NCBI GenBank assembly: GCA_001632435.1 | Contig: KV423984.1 | Span: 17,296-81,295 of the forward strand | Length of the DNA: 64,000 bases | Direction: 5' to 3' | DNA from: Calocera cornea HHB12733 | Lineage: Eukaryota > Basidiomycota > Dacrymycetes > Dacrymycetales > Dacrymycetaceae | In this document: positions 43,473 through 54,618 of the stretch, piece by piece | How the letters are laid out: every line of letters starts with the position of its first letter | How positions within the stretch are numbered: position 1 is the stretch's first letter | Position numbers and translations under genes: made by a program | The notes under the pieces: generated by a model | What the model saw: the letters and a program-made list of their open reading frames with translations, nothing else | Told to the model about the DNA's origin: nothing | Databases searched by the model: none

Positions 43473-46400
43473 TTATTCTGCACTTTCTACCAGAAATCCC
43501 GCTTCGCTTACTGCTTTCGAGCGCAGATCACGCAATACCTCCCTGCATGCGTCCACCCTTTCAGCTAGCATCAGGCTGTCATAGAGGTTCATGGCTTGCA
43601 GAACCGTCTCTTCCGCCTCTTCTGCTCTCCCTTGACTGTACAGGGCGTACGCCAAGGAGCCACAACACTCTGCTGTGCCACAACGGTCTCCAATGTCTTC
43701 AAATATCCTCTTCGCCTTCCCCAACAGCGGGACTGCTTCGTCTGCGCGATTTTGTCTGCACAGCACTTCACCGAGGCCCTGCATAGACTGAGCCGAGCCG
43801 AGCTGATCTCCGATCCTGTCGAAAAATGCAGTCGCCTCTTCTAGCATCTTGGCTGCTGCTTCGTGCCGACCTTGTATACCCAGCACCTCACCAAGGGACT
43901 GTTTACATTGTGCTGCGCCAATTTCGGCTCCTATGTCTTCGAATAGCATCTTTGCCTCCTCCAGCAACTGTTTTGCTTCCTCATACCGTTTGATCTTGCC
44001 TTGAATCTGACCAAGGGCCTGTATACAATGAGCGAAACCAAGAGGGTTCCCAATGTCCTGAAATATCGACTTTGCTTCCTCTAGCTTTGGTATTGCGTCT
44101 TCATTACGACCCTGTAGAGCGAGCACCAGACCAAGGCATTGACAGCACTCTGCCACACCATGAGCATTCCCAAGGGTGTGAAATGAGGTTCTTGCTTTCT
44201 TCAACATCTGTGTTGCTTCAGTGTAGTTACCTTGAAGTTGCAAAACTTCTGCAATAAGCTGCTCGCACTGTGCCATACCCATAGAATTTCGGATTGCGTC
44301 GAAGGTTGTCCTGGCATCTTCCAGCGTCTGCACCGCTTCTCCGTAACGACCCTGCGTCCGCAAAATATTGCCAAGGTTTAGCGTGCAATGCGCGGCTCCC
44401 AATCTATTTCCGATGCTGTGGAAAGATTCCTTCGCCTCCTCCAACATCGCCTTAGCTTCTTGGAAGCGGCCTTGCACTTGAAGTACTTGACCAAGGCTCC
44501 TCGTACACTGTGCTGCACCAAGGCGCTCTCCAACTGCTTCGAATAATGTTTTGGCTTCCTCATATCTCTGTGTTGCCTCTGTATACCGATTCTGCATACG
44601 CAGTACTTCCCCAAGACCATGGTTGCATTGAGCCACCCCGCGACGATGACCCAATGCATTGAACAGCATCTTGGAATCTTCCAGAAGCTTCGTTGCTTCT
44701 TCTTTCCGATCCTGCAATCGAAGAATGTTACCCAGGCTCCGTTTGCACTGCGCTATCCCCCGATGATCTCCGATGGCGTGAAATGACGACATTGCCTGCT
44801 CGAGCGTATGACAAGCTTCTCCAGAACGATCTTGCACCCGCAGCATTTCTCCCAGACTTTGCTCACATTGGGCAACACCGAGCGGATACCCCATTTCTTT
44901 GAATACCCTCTGTGCCTCCTCGCGCATACGCGCCGATTCTTCGGCGCAATCTCGGATCAACAAGATCTCAGAGAGGCTCTGCGCGCACCGGGCAGCACCA
45001 ACTACGTCTCCCATTCTGGTACACACTGCTCTTGCCGAGTGTAAGAGTGGTGCCGCATCACCGTGGCCAGCAAGATGACAGAAAAATGCCACTTCTAGTG
45101 TTGCTCTAAGCAGTTGCGAGTTATTCACCGGTGGATCGGAGCTCCAAAAATGCGAGAAGACAGAATTAAGGCTAGGGAGCTCTGACGAGAGCACTGCTAC
45201 GTTGTCTTCCGAGAAGTCGCCTTCCACATCGCGCTCTTGTAGTACGAGATTCATGCAGTAGTGCCTGGTGTTTTCGAGGGGAGGGCCATTCGGGGGATAC
45301 TGTGAAAGGACGTAATCGCGGATTGGCGCTAATACCCGTAGTTTGCCTCTATCCATCCACGCAAGGGCGACTTGCAACAGCACAGTAGCTAGCCCCATGA
45401 CGTTCTCCATGCAAGGCAGAATATCCGGAAGTCGGTTTGTCAGCACGCCGCCAACCAGCAGACAGAGGATTGAAAGCAGTCTCAGGCTGTCCGGATGCTC
45501 TTGCATAGTGAGCGAGTTGAGCGACACTTCGATGGAGACCTCCAAGCTGGTAAGACGTCTATTGCGTCCGCGTCTCAATAGCCGTGTCTTCTCGTTATTG
45601 TACGCCTTTAACAGCTCCTTGGCCGGGGAAACTTGAGCCTGGTAGGCCATGAGTGTGACAGCGAGTGGTAAACCATCGAGTTGCTCGAGAAGTGTATCGA
45701 CTTCACTTGAAGGTCCCGTGCATCGGCTGACTGCAACGAATATTTCGCGCGCATAGTCAAGTTCCAGAGGGCGAAGCGGCGCAGGGGGTGGCAATGTCCA
45801 ATCCACGCCTGACGGGCGGCGGGTGCCTCGCATTGTCACCAGCAGAGATAGTTGTGGAATGCCCGCCAACTCTGCCAGAAGCTCCTCGACAGCTGTTTGG
45901 TCCTCCGTATCCCATACGGACTCGAAATTGTCCAACAGTAATAGAACGGGCATCCTGATGGACCGCAGAAAGTGGAGCACTGTTGCACGCTGATCTTCAG
46001 CATCAATCACCTGAAGCAAATCGGCAAGACGCAGTACAATGCTGTGTGCCGAGCTGAGACTCTCGCAGCTGAGGAAGATGCGGCGGGTCGAGAACTTGTT
46101 GACGCTGTGGGGGTGGTGCAGGACTGTTGTAGCCGTCGCTGTTTTTCCCATCCCTCCCGGTCCAAGGATGGCCAGATGAGCTTTGCTGTGCTCCAGCAAT
46201 GCTTGGACCAGAGCATCTACTTCGTTTCCCCTGCCGAAGAAGAGCTGGGGCTTGGGCGGCAGGTGAAAAGTGGGCAAGAAGGAAGAAGTGGGGGCTCCAT
46301 ACGCAACTGGGCTGGCTGAGGAAAGGGATACTTGAGACAGACGGAATAGCTGGTACACCATGGGTCAGCTGTTATGGTGGGATTTGGAAGTAACTGCCTA

Positions 46401-46923
46401 CATTGGCTGCTCGAGCTACATCCGTCAGCTTGGCGTGCAGCGCTTGTATGTCGGTGTTCGTTTGAGAGCGCTGCAGCGCTCGCTTGACCGCATGGGTCTG
46501 TACGGAGCGTTCTAAGAAGGCGACAACCTCCCCTCCCACACTATCCTTGTTAGAGCAGGAAACGCGGGAGAAACAGCACTCACGAGACGAGCGACTCCAG
46601 GATGTCAACTCTCGGCCCGATTTCCGCATGCTGCAAGAAATCATCAATGGTCTGGGCAAGTCGGGCTACGAGGGCCTGGAGCTCTGGATCGCGGGAGGAA
46701 GTGGTCTTCTGGGAGGTTGAGCTCAAGTGGTCTTGAGTTGTGAGAGGAAGGAGGGACGCACGCGGCTCGCAGCGAGCGCTTGGGCTCGGAGCGCAAGCAA
46801 TGTTGCGTGCAGCTGAGGGATGCGGTGTTGGGGAGGAGTCGGCTCGGACGTAGCCAAGTGATTGACGACCGCTGCTTGAGGTGACCTTGAAGAGGGATGG
46901 ATAGGGGGAGTGCTGGCGCTCAT
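43473..46923 (-). CDS. NLR-E: intact helical domain/NB-ARC/TPR receptor (1,100 residues)
   Basis: Four exons (46762-46923, 46584-46708, 46402-46540, 43473-46349) whose phases sum exactly. Residues 1-54: Pro/Ser-rich start (MSASTPPIHPSS). Residues about 55-145: amphipathic helices (LVARLAQTIDDFLQH, VVAFLERSVQTHAVKR) like the four-helix, MLKL/HeLo-type domains known at the front of fungal receptors. NB-ARC: LFFGRGNEVDA, P-loop LGPGGMGKTATA, Walker B PVLLLLDNFESVWD, VTMRGTRRPSG, DGLPLAVTLMAYQAQ. Winged-helix part: LLSILCLLVGG, VLAPIRDYVLSQ. Then twelve TPR units of exactly 40 residues each, with consensus G-x-R-x-G-x-A-Q-C-x-x-S-L-G-x-V-L-R-x-Q-x-R-x-x-E-A-x-x-x-L-E-E-A-K-x-x-F-x-x-I. Likely role: cytosolic switch protein that oligomerises on recognition and triggers a death or defence response. 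This is the only member with no frame problem. Confidence 0.85.
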
Positions 46924-47946
46924 TTGGATAAGTTACTGGTGGAAAGAACCGTTTGGTGAATGGCGGTCTCAAACACGGGCGGCAGCTCACCACCGGCGGA
47001 TACTGTTCATATACAGTACTGACGGTGGACTACCTGCCATACAACAAGATGTTGGAGATAAAAGGCGTCTGTTTCTGCTTTAGACGCCTAGGATAGGAGG
47101 TGTGGAGCGTCAGCAGGGTTCCCCACTTCCGCGCCTGACTGGGCGGGGGATCAGCTGCGTGATCGACACCCAGACGTGACCTCGGATTTGCGGGATCAAG
47201 CTGCTGAATACTCAGGGCCCATGGAGGTTGTACGGCCAGAAGAGGGAATCTTGAGAGAGGGAGGGTGACGCCGAAGGAGGCGAGCATTGCTATCATCACC
47301 AATCACAGTATTCCTGAGACATGACAATGGACAATCACTGCCTAAAACGCCCGAGCGCAGGCAGAAGAACTTCAGAAGCAGAGGGGCGGTGCAAGAACCC
47401 TGCCCACATTCCCGACGCACATGCCTCCGCCCATTCAATGTTAACGTTGTCCATCAATAAACCAGCCAATCACGTCCCCCAGCCAGGGCACCATACAATA
47501 CGCCCAGCCCGGTCGCGTGGGGATGTCCGGAGGGGCGGAGCTGCGCTCGGGCGGTTCGTGCAGCGCAAGCAGCCCACGGGGGCGGGATGCTTGACGCCCT
47601 GACACGGGGCTGCAGGAGGTGAGGTGAGGCCATCGGGCGTCAGTCGTCAGCAATCAGGCGATCAGCAATTAGCAATCTGCCCGCAGCCCATTCCTCAATT
47701 CCCTTATCCCGACCGGGTAGGCACTGGAGCGCAGCGCAGCTCTTGGGCGGCTTCCGGTTCATCGAGCGAGCGAGCTTACGCCCTCCCTGGTCCTGCTCAC
47801 ATCTTCATTCCTACCTTGCTGGAGCGGCGGCTGGTACACGACCTATCACGACTACGACCGATACCCCTTTCTCACCTTCTCGCCTCGTCGTCCGCTAGTT
47901 CGATCGCACCCTGCTCGCTCCCAGTGAGCGCTAATCGCAGCTCAGG
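46924..47946. promoter_or_regulatory. Divergent region NLR-E / surface protein
   Basis: About 1 kb between two start codons. A pyrimidine-rich leader (47850-47946) precedes the surface-protein ATG. Nothing coding is supported. Confidence 0.4.
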
Positions 47947-50156
47947 ATGAGCACCCTCGAGTACAACATCACCCTCTCCTCCTCCTCTCCCGTATTCCAG
48001 TACGCCCCCCTCCCTCCCCCCTCCCTTCCCCCCACAACCTCTAACCCCTTCCGGCAGATACCAACCCTACAGGGACGGCGCCCCCACCCAAGGGTGGAAC
48101 GCCTCGTACACGGGGACGACGGTGTGGGATCCCAACAATCCGTGGGGCACCGGGGTGCCATACCGGAAGACGATGTTCGAGGGGTCGATCGTCTCGATCG
48201 ACTTTGTCGGTGAGCCTCTTTCCTGCCCTCCGTCCCACCTCCTGCCGCCTTCCTTCTGGTACAACCAGTGCTGACCCCAGAACTCCAGGAACGGCCATCT
48301 ACCTCTGCTTCACGCACACCTCCTCCTCCTACACATTCGCCGTCGACCAGCGGCCCCTCCCCACCGCGGGCGACCCCACCGACCCCGCATGCGCACCCTA
48401 CGGCTCAGCCGTCGGGTCGATGGTCATGGCGCAGAACCTGACTGACAGCCCGCATACGGCTGTGCTCGAGCTGAGTGTGGGGGACTGGTCGAGCGGGTTC
48501 GACTTCTTTGGAGGGGTCGTCACTGTCTCTGCTGGTGATGCTGGGTACGCCTTTCCCTCCTTCTCCTCCTCGTCCCTAGCCCCCTTGTCCCCCTCTCCCC
48601 GCCCCCCGCCACAGCCGCTGACCCCCGCGGTGCGCAGGAACACTCTCCTCCCCCTGCACTACATCGACAACGACGACCCCTCCTGGACCTACCTTCCCCA
48701 AGCAGCAGCGACGGGCGAGGGCGGGCAGTGGTACAACAGCCTCAATAGGACGTCGGGCGACTGGGGGAGCGATAGGGAGGTTACGTGTGATTATGGGCCG
48801 GGGACTACCGCGAGCTATACCTTCGGGAGTGCGTCCCTTCTTCGCCATCTTCTCTTCAGTTCCCCGACAGAGGGCGCCTTCCGGCGGGCGGGGCACTGAG
48901 GAGGGACTTACTGCTGGAGGACGATGCTGACCCCCCTCGCAGACGCAACAGCCTTCTACCTCCTCGGCGGCGTGCAGAGCAACACCCTAGGCTACACGAT
49001 AACCTTCGACGGCGTCCCCTCGACGTACAACGCCTCGTCCTTCTTCATCGTCCCCCAGCAAGTCCTCTTCTTCCGCGGCGCCCTCGACCCGAGCACGAAC
49101 CACACGCTGACGCTGGCGGACTACTCGGCGCAGGGCGGGGCAAGCGCGGGCGGGTGCGTGAACCTCGACGCGCTCGTCGTGGTGAGCAGTACGCCGCCGG
49201 TGGGGGGCAATTCCACTGCTTCTGGCAGCAGCACCGGCTCCAGCTCTACCCCAACGTCAACACCGAGCAGCAGCTCCGTCCCAGCAGGGGCGATAGCAGG
49301 CGGCGTCGTGGGCGGTCTAGCCCTCCTCGCCCTCCTCGCTCTGGTAGCGTGGCTCCTCCTCCGCCGGCACAGGCGGCAGCAGGCGCAGCTCCTCCCTCTC
49401 CCGCTGGATGGGCAGGCGGCGCCCTACCGGCTTGACTTGAACGGCACGGGCGGGACGGGCGGGGTGCTGGCCGCTGGCGCTGCAGGTGCTGGGGTGGGCA
49501 CTGCAGCTGGGGCCGGGACGGGCAGGCCGGGGTTGACCCCCAGGGGGAGCGAGAAGACGGCGAATGGGTGGGGGACGCCGATACCTAGCCCGCCGTTGGC
49601 TGCTGGGGGGGATCTGGAGAAGTTCGGCGCGGCGCCCAACGGCTTGTCGAACGGCGCTGATGATGCCGCTGCTGCTACGGTGGCGGTCGCTGCTGTGGTG
49701 AATGGCACCGCGAAGGACAAAGAGAAGGAGAAGGAGAAGGAGAAGCGGGAGAAGAGCCGGGAGCGGGTCGGAAAGGGCAAAGGTGCCGGGGTCAAGCGCA
49801 AGCCCGTCCCTCGGGCATTGGACTCGGAGCAAGCGGCTGCGATGGGCTTGCCGGTCGTTAGCCCTAGGATGGGGAGCGGGTGGTCGCTTGACTCCTCTGG
49901 AGGCGCAGCTTCCGCGCCTGGTACGCCGGGGACCCCGGGCACGACAGGAACCCCGGGAAGCCCGCCCTCAGGCGCTGAACTGTCGTCGTCGCCGGGTGCG
50001 CCGCCCCCCATCGACCGGGCAGGGCGGGCGGACCGGAGGGCGCGTAGGCAGCGGAGGAGGCCGGCGGACACGGGAGAGCAGGCGAGCACGCTTGATCTTG
50101 TGCAGATGCTTGGGAGGCCGGGGAGTGGGGCGCCCCCTGGGTATGAGGAGGTGTGA
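47947..50156 (+). CDS. Single-pass membrane protein with Ser/Thr-rich stalk and long cytosolic tail
   Basis: Five exons: 47947-47999, 48058-48209, 48289-48544, 48638-48828 and 48943-50156, giving 621 residues. The outer part (about 1-320) has many N-x-S/T sites (NITLSS, NASYTG, NLTDS, NRTSG, NASSF, NHTLT) and a beta-rich, Tyr/Gly/Trp composition. A Ser/Thr stalk (TASGSSTGSSSTPTSTPSSS) follows. Then one hydrophobic segment (AIAGGVVGGLALLALLALVA) ends in the stop-transfer basic cluster RRHRRQQ. The remaining about 230 residues are Gly/Pro/Lys-rich and disordered. The layout (AIAGGVVGG before the membrane segment) is very common in basidiomycete cell-surface proteins of unknown role, resembling Mid2/SKG6-type wall sensors. 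No classical signal peptide is visible at the start, which is odd for this topology. Confidence 0.8.
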
Positions 50157-50519
50157 GGCGGGCGGGATGGAGGATTGAAGATGTTGAGAGAGTGTGGGTG
50201 GACGCTGGGGAGGGAGGTGGGGTGGTAAATCTGGACATGGGGAACTCTCTACGATCTTGTTGTACCATAATGTACGGCTCATGTAGATCATCATGCACTT
50301 ACACGACAACAGACGAATATGATGGAACTGGGATCCCATCTGAACATGTGATGATCCAAGCTCGGCAGCACTTCTTGGCATCGCTATATCTCCGGATTCG
50401 ACACCCCCAGTTCCTACGTCAGGAACGGGACATGATGGGAGCATGTGTCTGAAGGCATGATTATCACGATCTGTACTATTGCTACATGTCGAAACCACCA
50501 CTTTCATGCGCATCACTTC
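50157..50519. other. Convergent 3' spacer
   Basis: About 360 bp between convergent stops of the surface protein and the exporter-like gene. It would hold both 3' ends. No feature is recognised. Confidence 0.4.
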
Positions 50520-53500
50520 TCACGCAATTTCGTCCGTGCCGTAGACAGAAGCACAGGCTTCTTCGATAGCTCTGGAAGAGTTGGTCAGATAACATCCTGC
50601 GACTACTTCTTACAATTCATGAACTTACTGCACTTGCTCTGTTGCGGCTGAGACAGCCAATAGGAAGAACCTGCAGCGCGGTCAGAAGGTCAAATATTGG
50701 CAGCCGTAGTCCCGGACGCACCAGAATCGAGAGAAGTCCGGCGTTTTCAGCATCGCGCGACCTAGGTCGTCTTTGCTCATTCGTGCGCTTAGTGCAAGCG
50801 CGTCCTGCACCATGTCATTCACAAACTTCCAAGGCACCTTGAGCATATCTGCCGGTAAGGGTGTTTGAGAGCTCAAGGATGCGGCGCTGAGGTAGAGCGC
50901 CATCCGCACGGTCCCGTTCCACTGCCGCCGATAGGGTGCTAATGGCCCGATGAAATTACGTGCAAGGTGTGGATGGAAGGGTTGTGAACGCATAGCGGTG
51001 CGAGCATCCCTCAACCGCTCTAGGAGGGAATCAGTGCAATCGCAGCCATATGCGTTAGGATGCCGTACCAAGTAAGATCTCGTTCGCTTCCAGCACCTTG
51101 CTCGCAGCGTCTGCACCAAATGGAGCATCCCAATGCGGTTCTCCAAACACACTCCTGCACGGAGGCCATTAGCCTCTTGATGCGAGGATCCGCGTCCGCG
51201 CACGCACCCGACCATTTGAGAGGTGGTCATGATCTGCCCTCGAATGCTCGCTTCCCTCCGCTCCAGCTCCATCTCTATCGCACTATATGCTCCAGCAGAC
51301 ACCGTCGAGCCTATTTCAGGAGTTTGCACTGGACAGAAGCGATATGATTAGCAAAACTCTTCCTCAGAATGTGGGGAGACGTACACGCTCGTAAGTATGC
51401 ATGCAACAAGCTGAGATAGGTGCGGTTCGTATGGAGCAAGGTGATGAGTGCCTTCCGCAGGGTTCTTCTCGCAGGGTTTCGTAGTATAAGGAATTGGAAG
51501 ACGGCTCCAAGGGCAATGCCAACCGCAATCGTAGCTAGGGATTGGCCTGCGGAACCCGTAAGCGTGGTCAGGGTTTCCAAGCTGTCTACGCGCACCAGCA
51601 GCGTATGAAGGCGAAGCGTATGGAGCACCGAGTATGACGACATTCACATATACGTTGCACATATAGATGGCACCACTGATGAATAGTAAGTTCAGTCTCG
51701 CAGTCTGGTGAATACTGCTTACAAGACCAAGGCTAGAAGCCCGAAAGGAAACCCAATGGGCTAATCAATCTCAATTCAGCAGGTGTACCTCGTCGCCTCA
51801 ATTATACAACGTACCACCTCATGCATGATATACATGAAAGGAATTGTCCACACTCCAATGAGACAGACAATTCCATAGGGATTATAGGCAAATCCACTGA
51901 ACTAGATGAGCTCCTGGCCGAGGAATTTGCATAAATCGCTCGTACCCGACATTGCGGAAAATCTGATTCTCGAGTTAATCTCAGATCATCTCCACTTTAG
52001 AAATCGCTGACCTCTAGTAGAATCAGCATTGATATGTACCCTAGGACACCGCCCAATTGCTGTAATGTCCACAAATAAGTTTCGCCTGCGAGCACATGTG
52101 AGGGTCTGTGAAAAGGAAGGAATGTATGACTGTACCAAAGGTCGGCGTGACAAGGAGAACTACGGTGACCACCGTCAGCTGGAGGAATGGTCAAGATCGT
52201 CCCGGGAATGGAACAACCAGAGAACTCACAGGAAGGCCATAAGATAAGAACCAAGGTCTAGTGACCGGTGCCCATGCCAAAATTGTGAGGAATTCGATCT
52301 TTTCACTTATCAGTACCGTGCATCGGTAGAGGAGAGAGCGACGAACAGCGAGTGTAAGCTTGAAAGCGTAGACATTGCGTGGGCCACGTAGGAAGCGCTC
52401 GGCAGCTAGGAACCAATCCCACAGATTCCAAGTGGGTTTTACTTTGCCCTGGGCCCCAATCGCAACGACTGCTTCCGTCAGCGGGACAGTGATTGTATGG
52501 CCCGGCAGGGGTGCGCGCCTAGAGATGCGCTCATAGAGATGGATGCGAAGACGTTTTGGAGGTGGCGAGCGTGCAGATGGTAGGACTCTTGAATGCAGCG
52601 CCTGTAGTTCTGCAGAGAGTCGGCTACATGAGGATCAGTATAACGTAACAAGAGCTTGATCATGACTGACTTCATAGCAAAGAGAAGAGAGTACATCCGC
52701 GTAAGCGCGCCAGACATCCGGTCCGCCGGATTATCAACCATACTGATCTCGTCGCCATCCTTCTCTGTCACATCTGAATCAACTGAGGCAGATGTTGAAC
52801 CGAGTCTCAACGTATAGGGAATCGTGGCGATGTTGCTCCCTGGCATGCGCAGCGTGCAATCCTGACTGAAAGTTTCCGCGATAGACGCCAGAGGCGCATT
52901 GACGGTCAAAAGTCGATCCTTTGCCTCGAAACCGCTTGATAGAAGCAGATGTCCCACGACGTCGAGCTGCTGCGAGGTCCAGCGATCCGTGTACTCTTTC
53001 AAAGCTCGGAGCGTGAGTGGCAGACTGTCTGATGCAGGCGCCGCTGCAGTCGACGGCACATGGATGGCGGAGTTCGTGGCCGTAACTGCTCCATCATGCG
53101 CTTCCATTTCCTCCGCAAAACGCTTCTTGAATGCTTGTATAACATCATCAGTAGGCGAAACTGGCCCTGCCTGGTCTGCCAGCTGCTGGCTCTCAAGATC
53201 GAGCTGCGTAATTTCGCTTTGCACCTTCGTCGTAGACAGTGAGGACGGGCCAAGGACAGAGCAAAGCTCGGAAATCGTGACAGAGATGGCTGGGGGGAAA
53301 ACAAGTAAGTATCAACGCTCATCAAGAGCACGCGGAGTAGGTCTTCACCTGTTGAGAGACGCCGAAGATCGGGCACGCTGCCTTGTAGAAATCGCTCCCG
53401 AATATCCTTTGTGCATCTCGCTTTCTCTGCCGAGCTGTAGTCGGAGTTTATGCTCATGACCGTCTAAATGCATCATGAGAGACGAGACTGCCTCTTTCAC

Positions 53501-54618
53501 AACTCGGCGTACCTCGTGCAGACCGTGGACAATTTTGGTCATATCTGTCAGATCATGCAACGACCATCTCGACCACATGACTTCTATGTAGGTACCGCCG
53601 AGCATCTATCCTCCCGTGTAAGATTGTGTTCTTCAGTCAAACCCGCGCGGCGTACCTGGTCAATGACGTCGATCTCCCTCTGCACTATATTAGTAGTTTT
53701 TCGCTTCGCCAAAGACCCCTACATACGCGTAGCTGTCCCACTAGCTCTGCTCGAAGTTGCGAATCGGATTCCGTCAGAATGCCAGAATATCCTTGCAGGA
53801 GCAGACGACTGAGTGTATCCATATGCTGTAGCGCAGACACCGTAGTAGACTTCCAGATGTATTCGCACGAGGTAGGGAAAACGAAGAGATTGACGAAGAG
53901 AACGATGGCGATTCCCCAGAAGTAGGCTTGCAGCGTACCGACAACAAACGGTATGTTAGGTTCGTTGTTGTTGCTGAATATGGCGCGATCAGTGAGTGCT
54001 ATCCGAAGCGAGACATGGTGCGTACCCAAGCGTTCCGGCCACTCCGCTAATGCACCATACAATCCCTAGAAGAGTGAACGCAAGGTATTTCAGAGAGACC
54101 GCCTTTGCCCAAGCATAGACTGTGTTAATGATCGAATTAGATTTGGGCCGGAAAGAAGGCTGGATAGAGACGTACCGTAAACGAAGATGAAATATACTAC
54201 GCCTTGCGCCACGAGTACTTGTCCGAGATTCGTCAATACGTACGCGTTGAGGGCGCCGCCCATGATTCCGAGGATGAGCCAAATTACACCATCCAAGAAG
54301 ATCCCAACGGGTACCCCGGGGGTTGAGAGAACGACGATGATCATGAGGCCTGCACCCAAGTTCAACTTTAGCACAGCCGCAGACATAGAGGAGGCGCACC
54401 CGACACTTGGGGAGGCGCCGCGATCTTTTCCGTAAACGGGAAAATGAATGCCAGTATGTATGCGATGACATAGGCCAGCGTCCCTACGCCAAGTTCAATA
54501 CTTGGCTGGCACACTCAAGATGCGGCGCACCTTTCCAAGTCGGGATCCCTTTCCAGGAAAATAAGAACTTTAACCAGTTCACGAACCCCGCACCGAGCTT
54601 GGCGATCGAGAAAGGCAT
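50520..54618 (-). CDS. Aromatic-acid-exporter-like (ArAE_2/FUSC superfamily) membrane protein
   Basis: Many exons with short introns on the minus strand; about 1,000 residues in total. ATG at 54618 (MPFSIAKLGAGFVNW). The first half has hydrophobic segments: TLAYVIAYILAFIFPF, GLMIIVVLSTPGVPVGIFL, GVIWLILGIMGGALNAYVL, LAFTLLGIVWCISGVAG and FWGIAIVLFVNLFVFPTSCE. The V-F-P-x-S-x-x-E turn is characteristic of these proteins. A long cytosolic, helical middle (SALQHMDTLSRLLLQG, SQQLDVVGHLLLSSGFE) follows. A second membrane half has YLWTLQQLGGVLGYISMLIL and LATIAVGIALGAVFQFLIL. The C-terminus FLLAVSAATEQ leads to a stop at 50520-50522. Such proteins are predicted efflux or ER/plasma-membrane transporters (Brefeldin A-sensitivity-like). 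The substrate is unknown. Exon limits in the middle are approximate. Confidence 0.7.

Noticed and set aside
49424..50089. 221-codon minus-strand ORF
   Set aside because: Shadow of the low-complexity cytosolic tail of the surface protein; Pro/Ala/Ser-rich with no domain.
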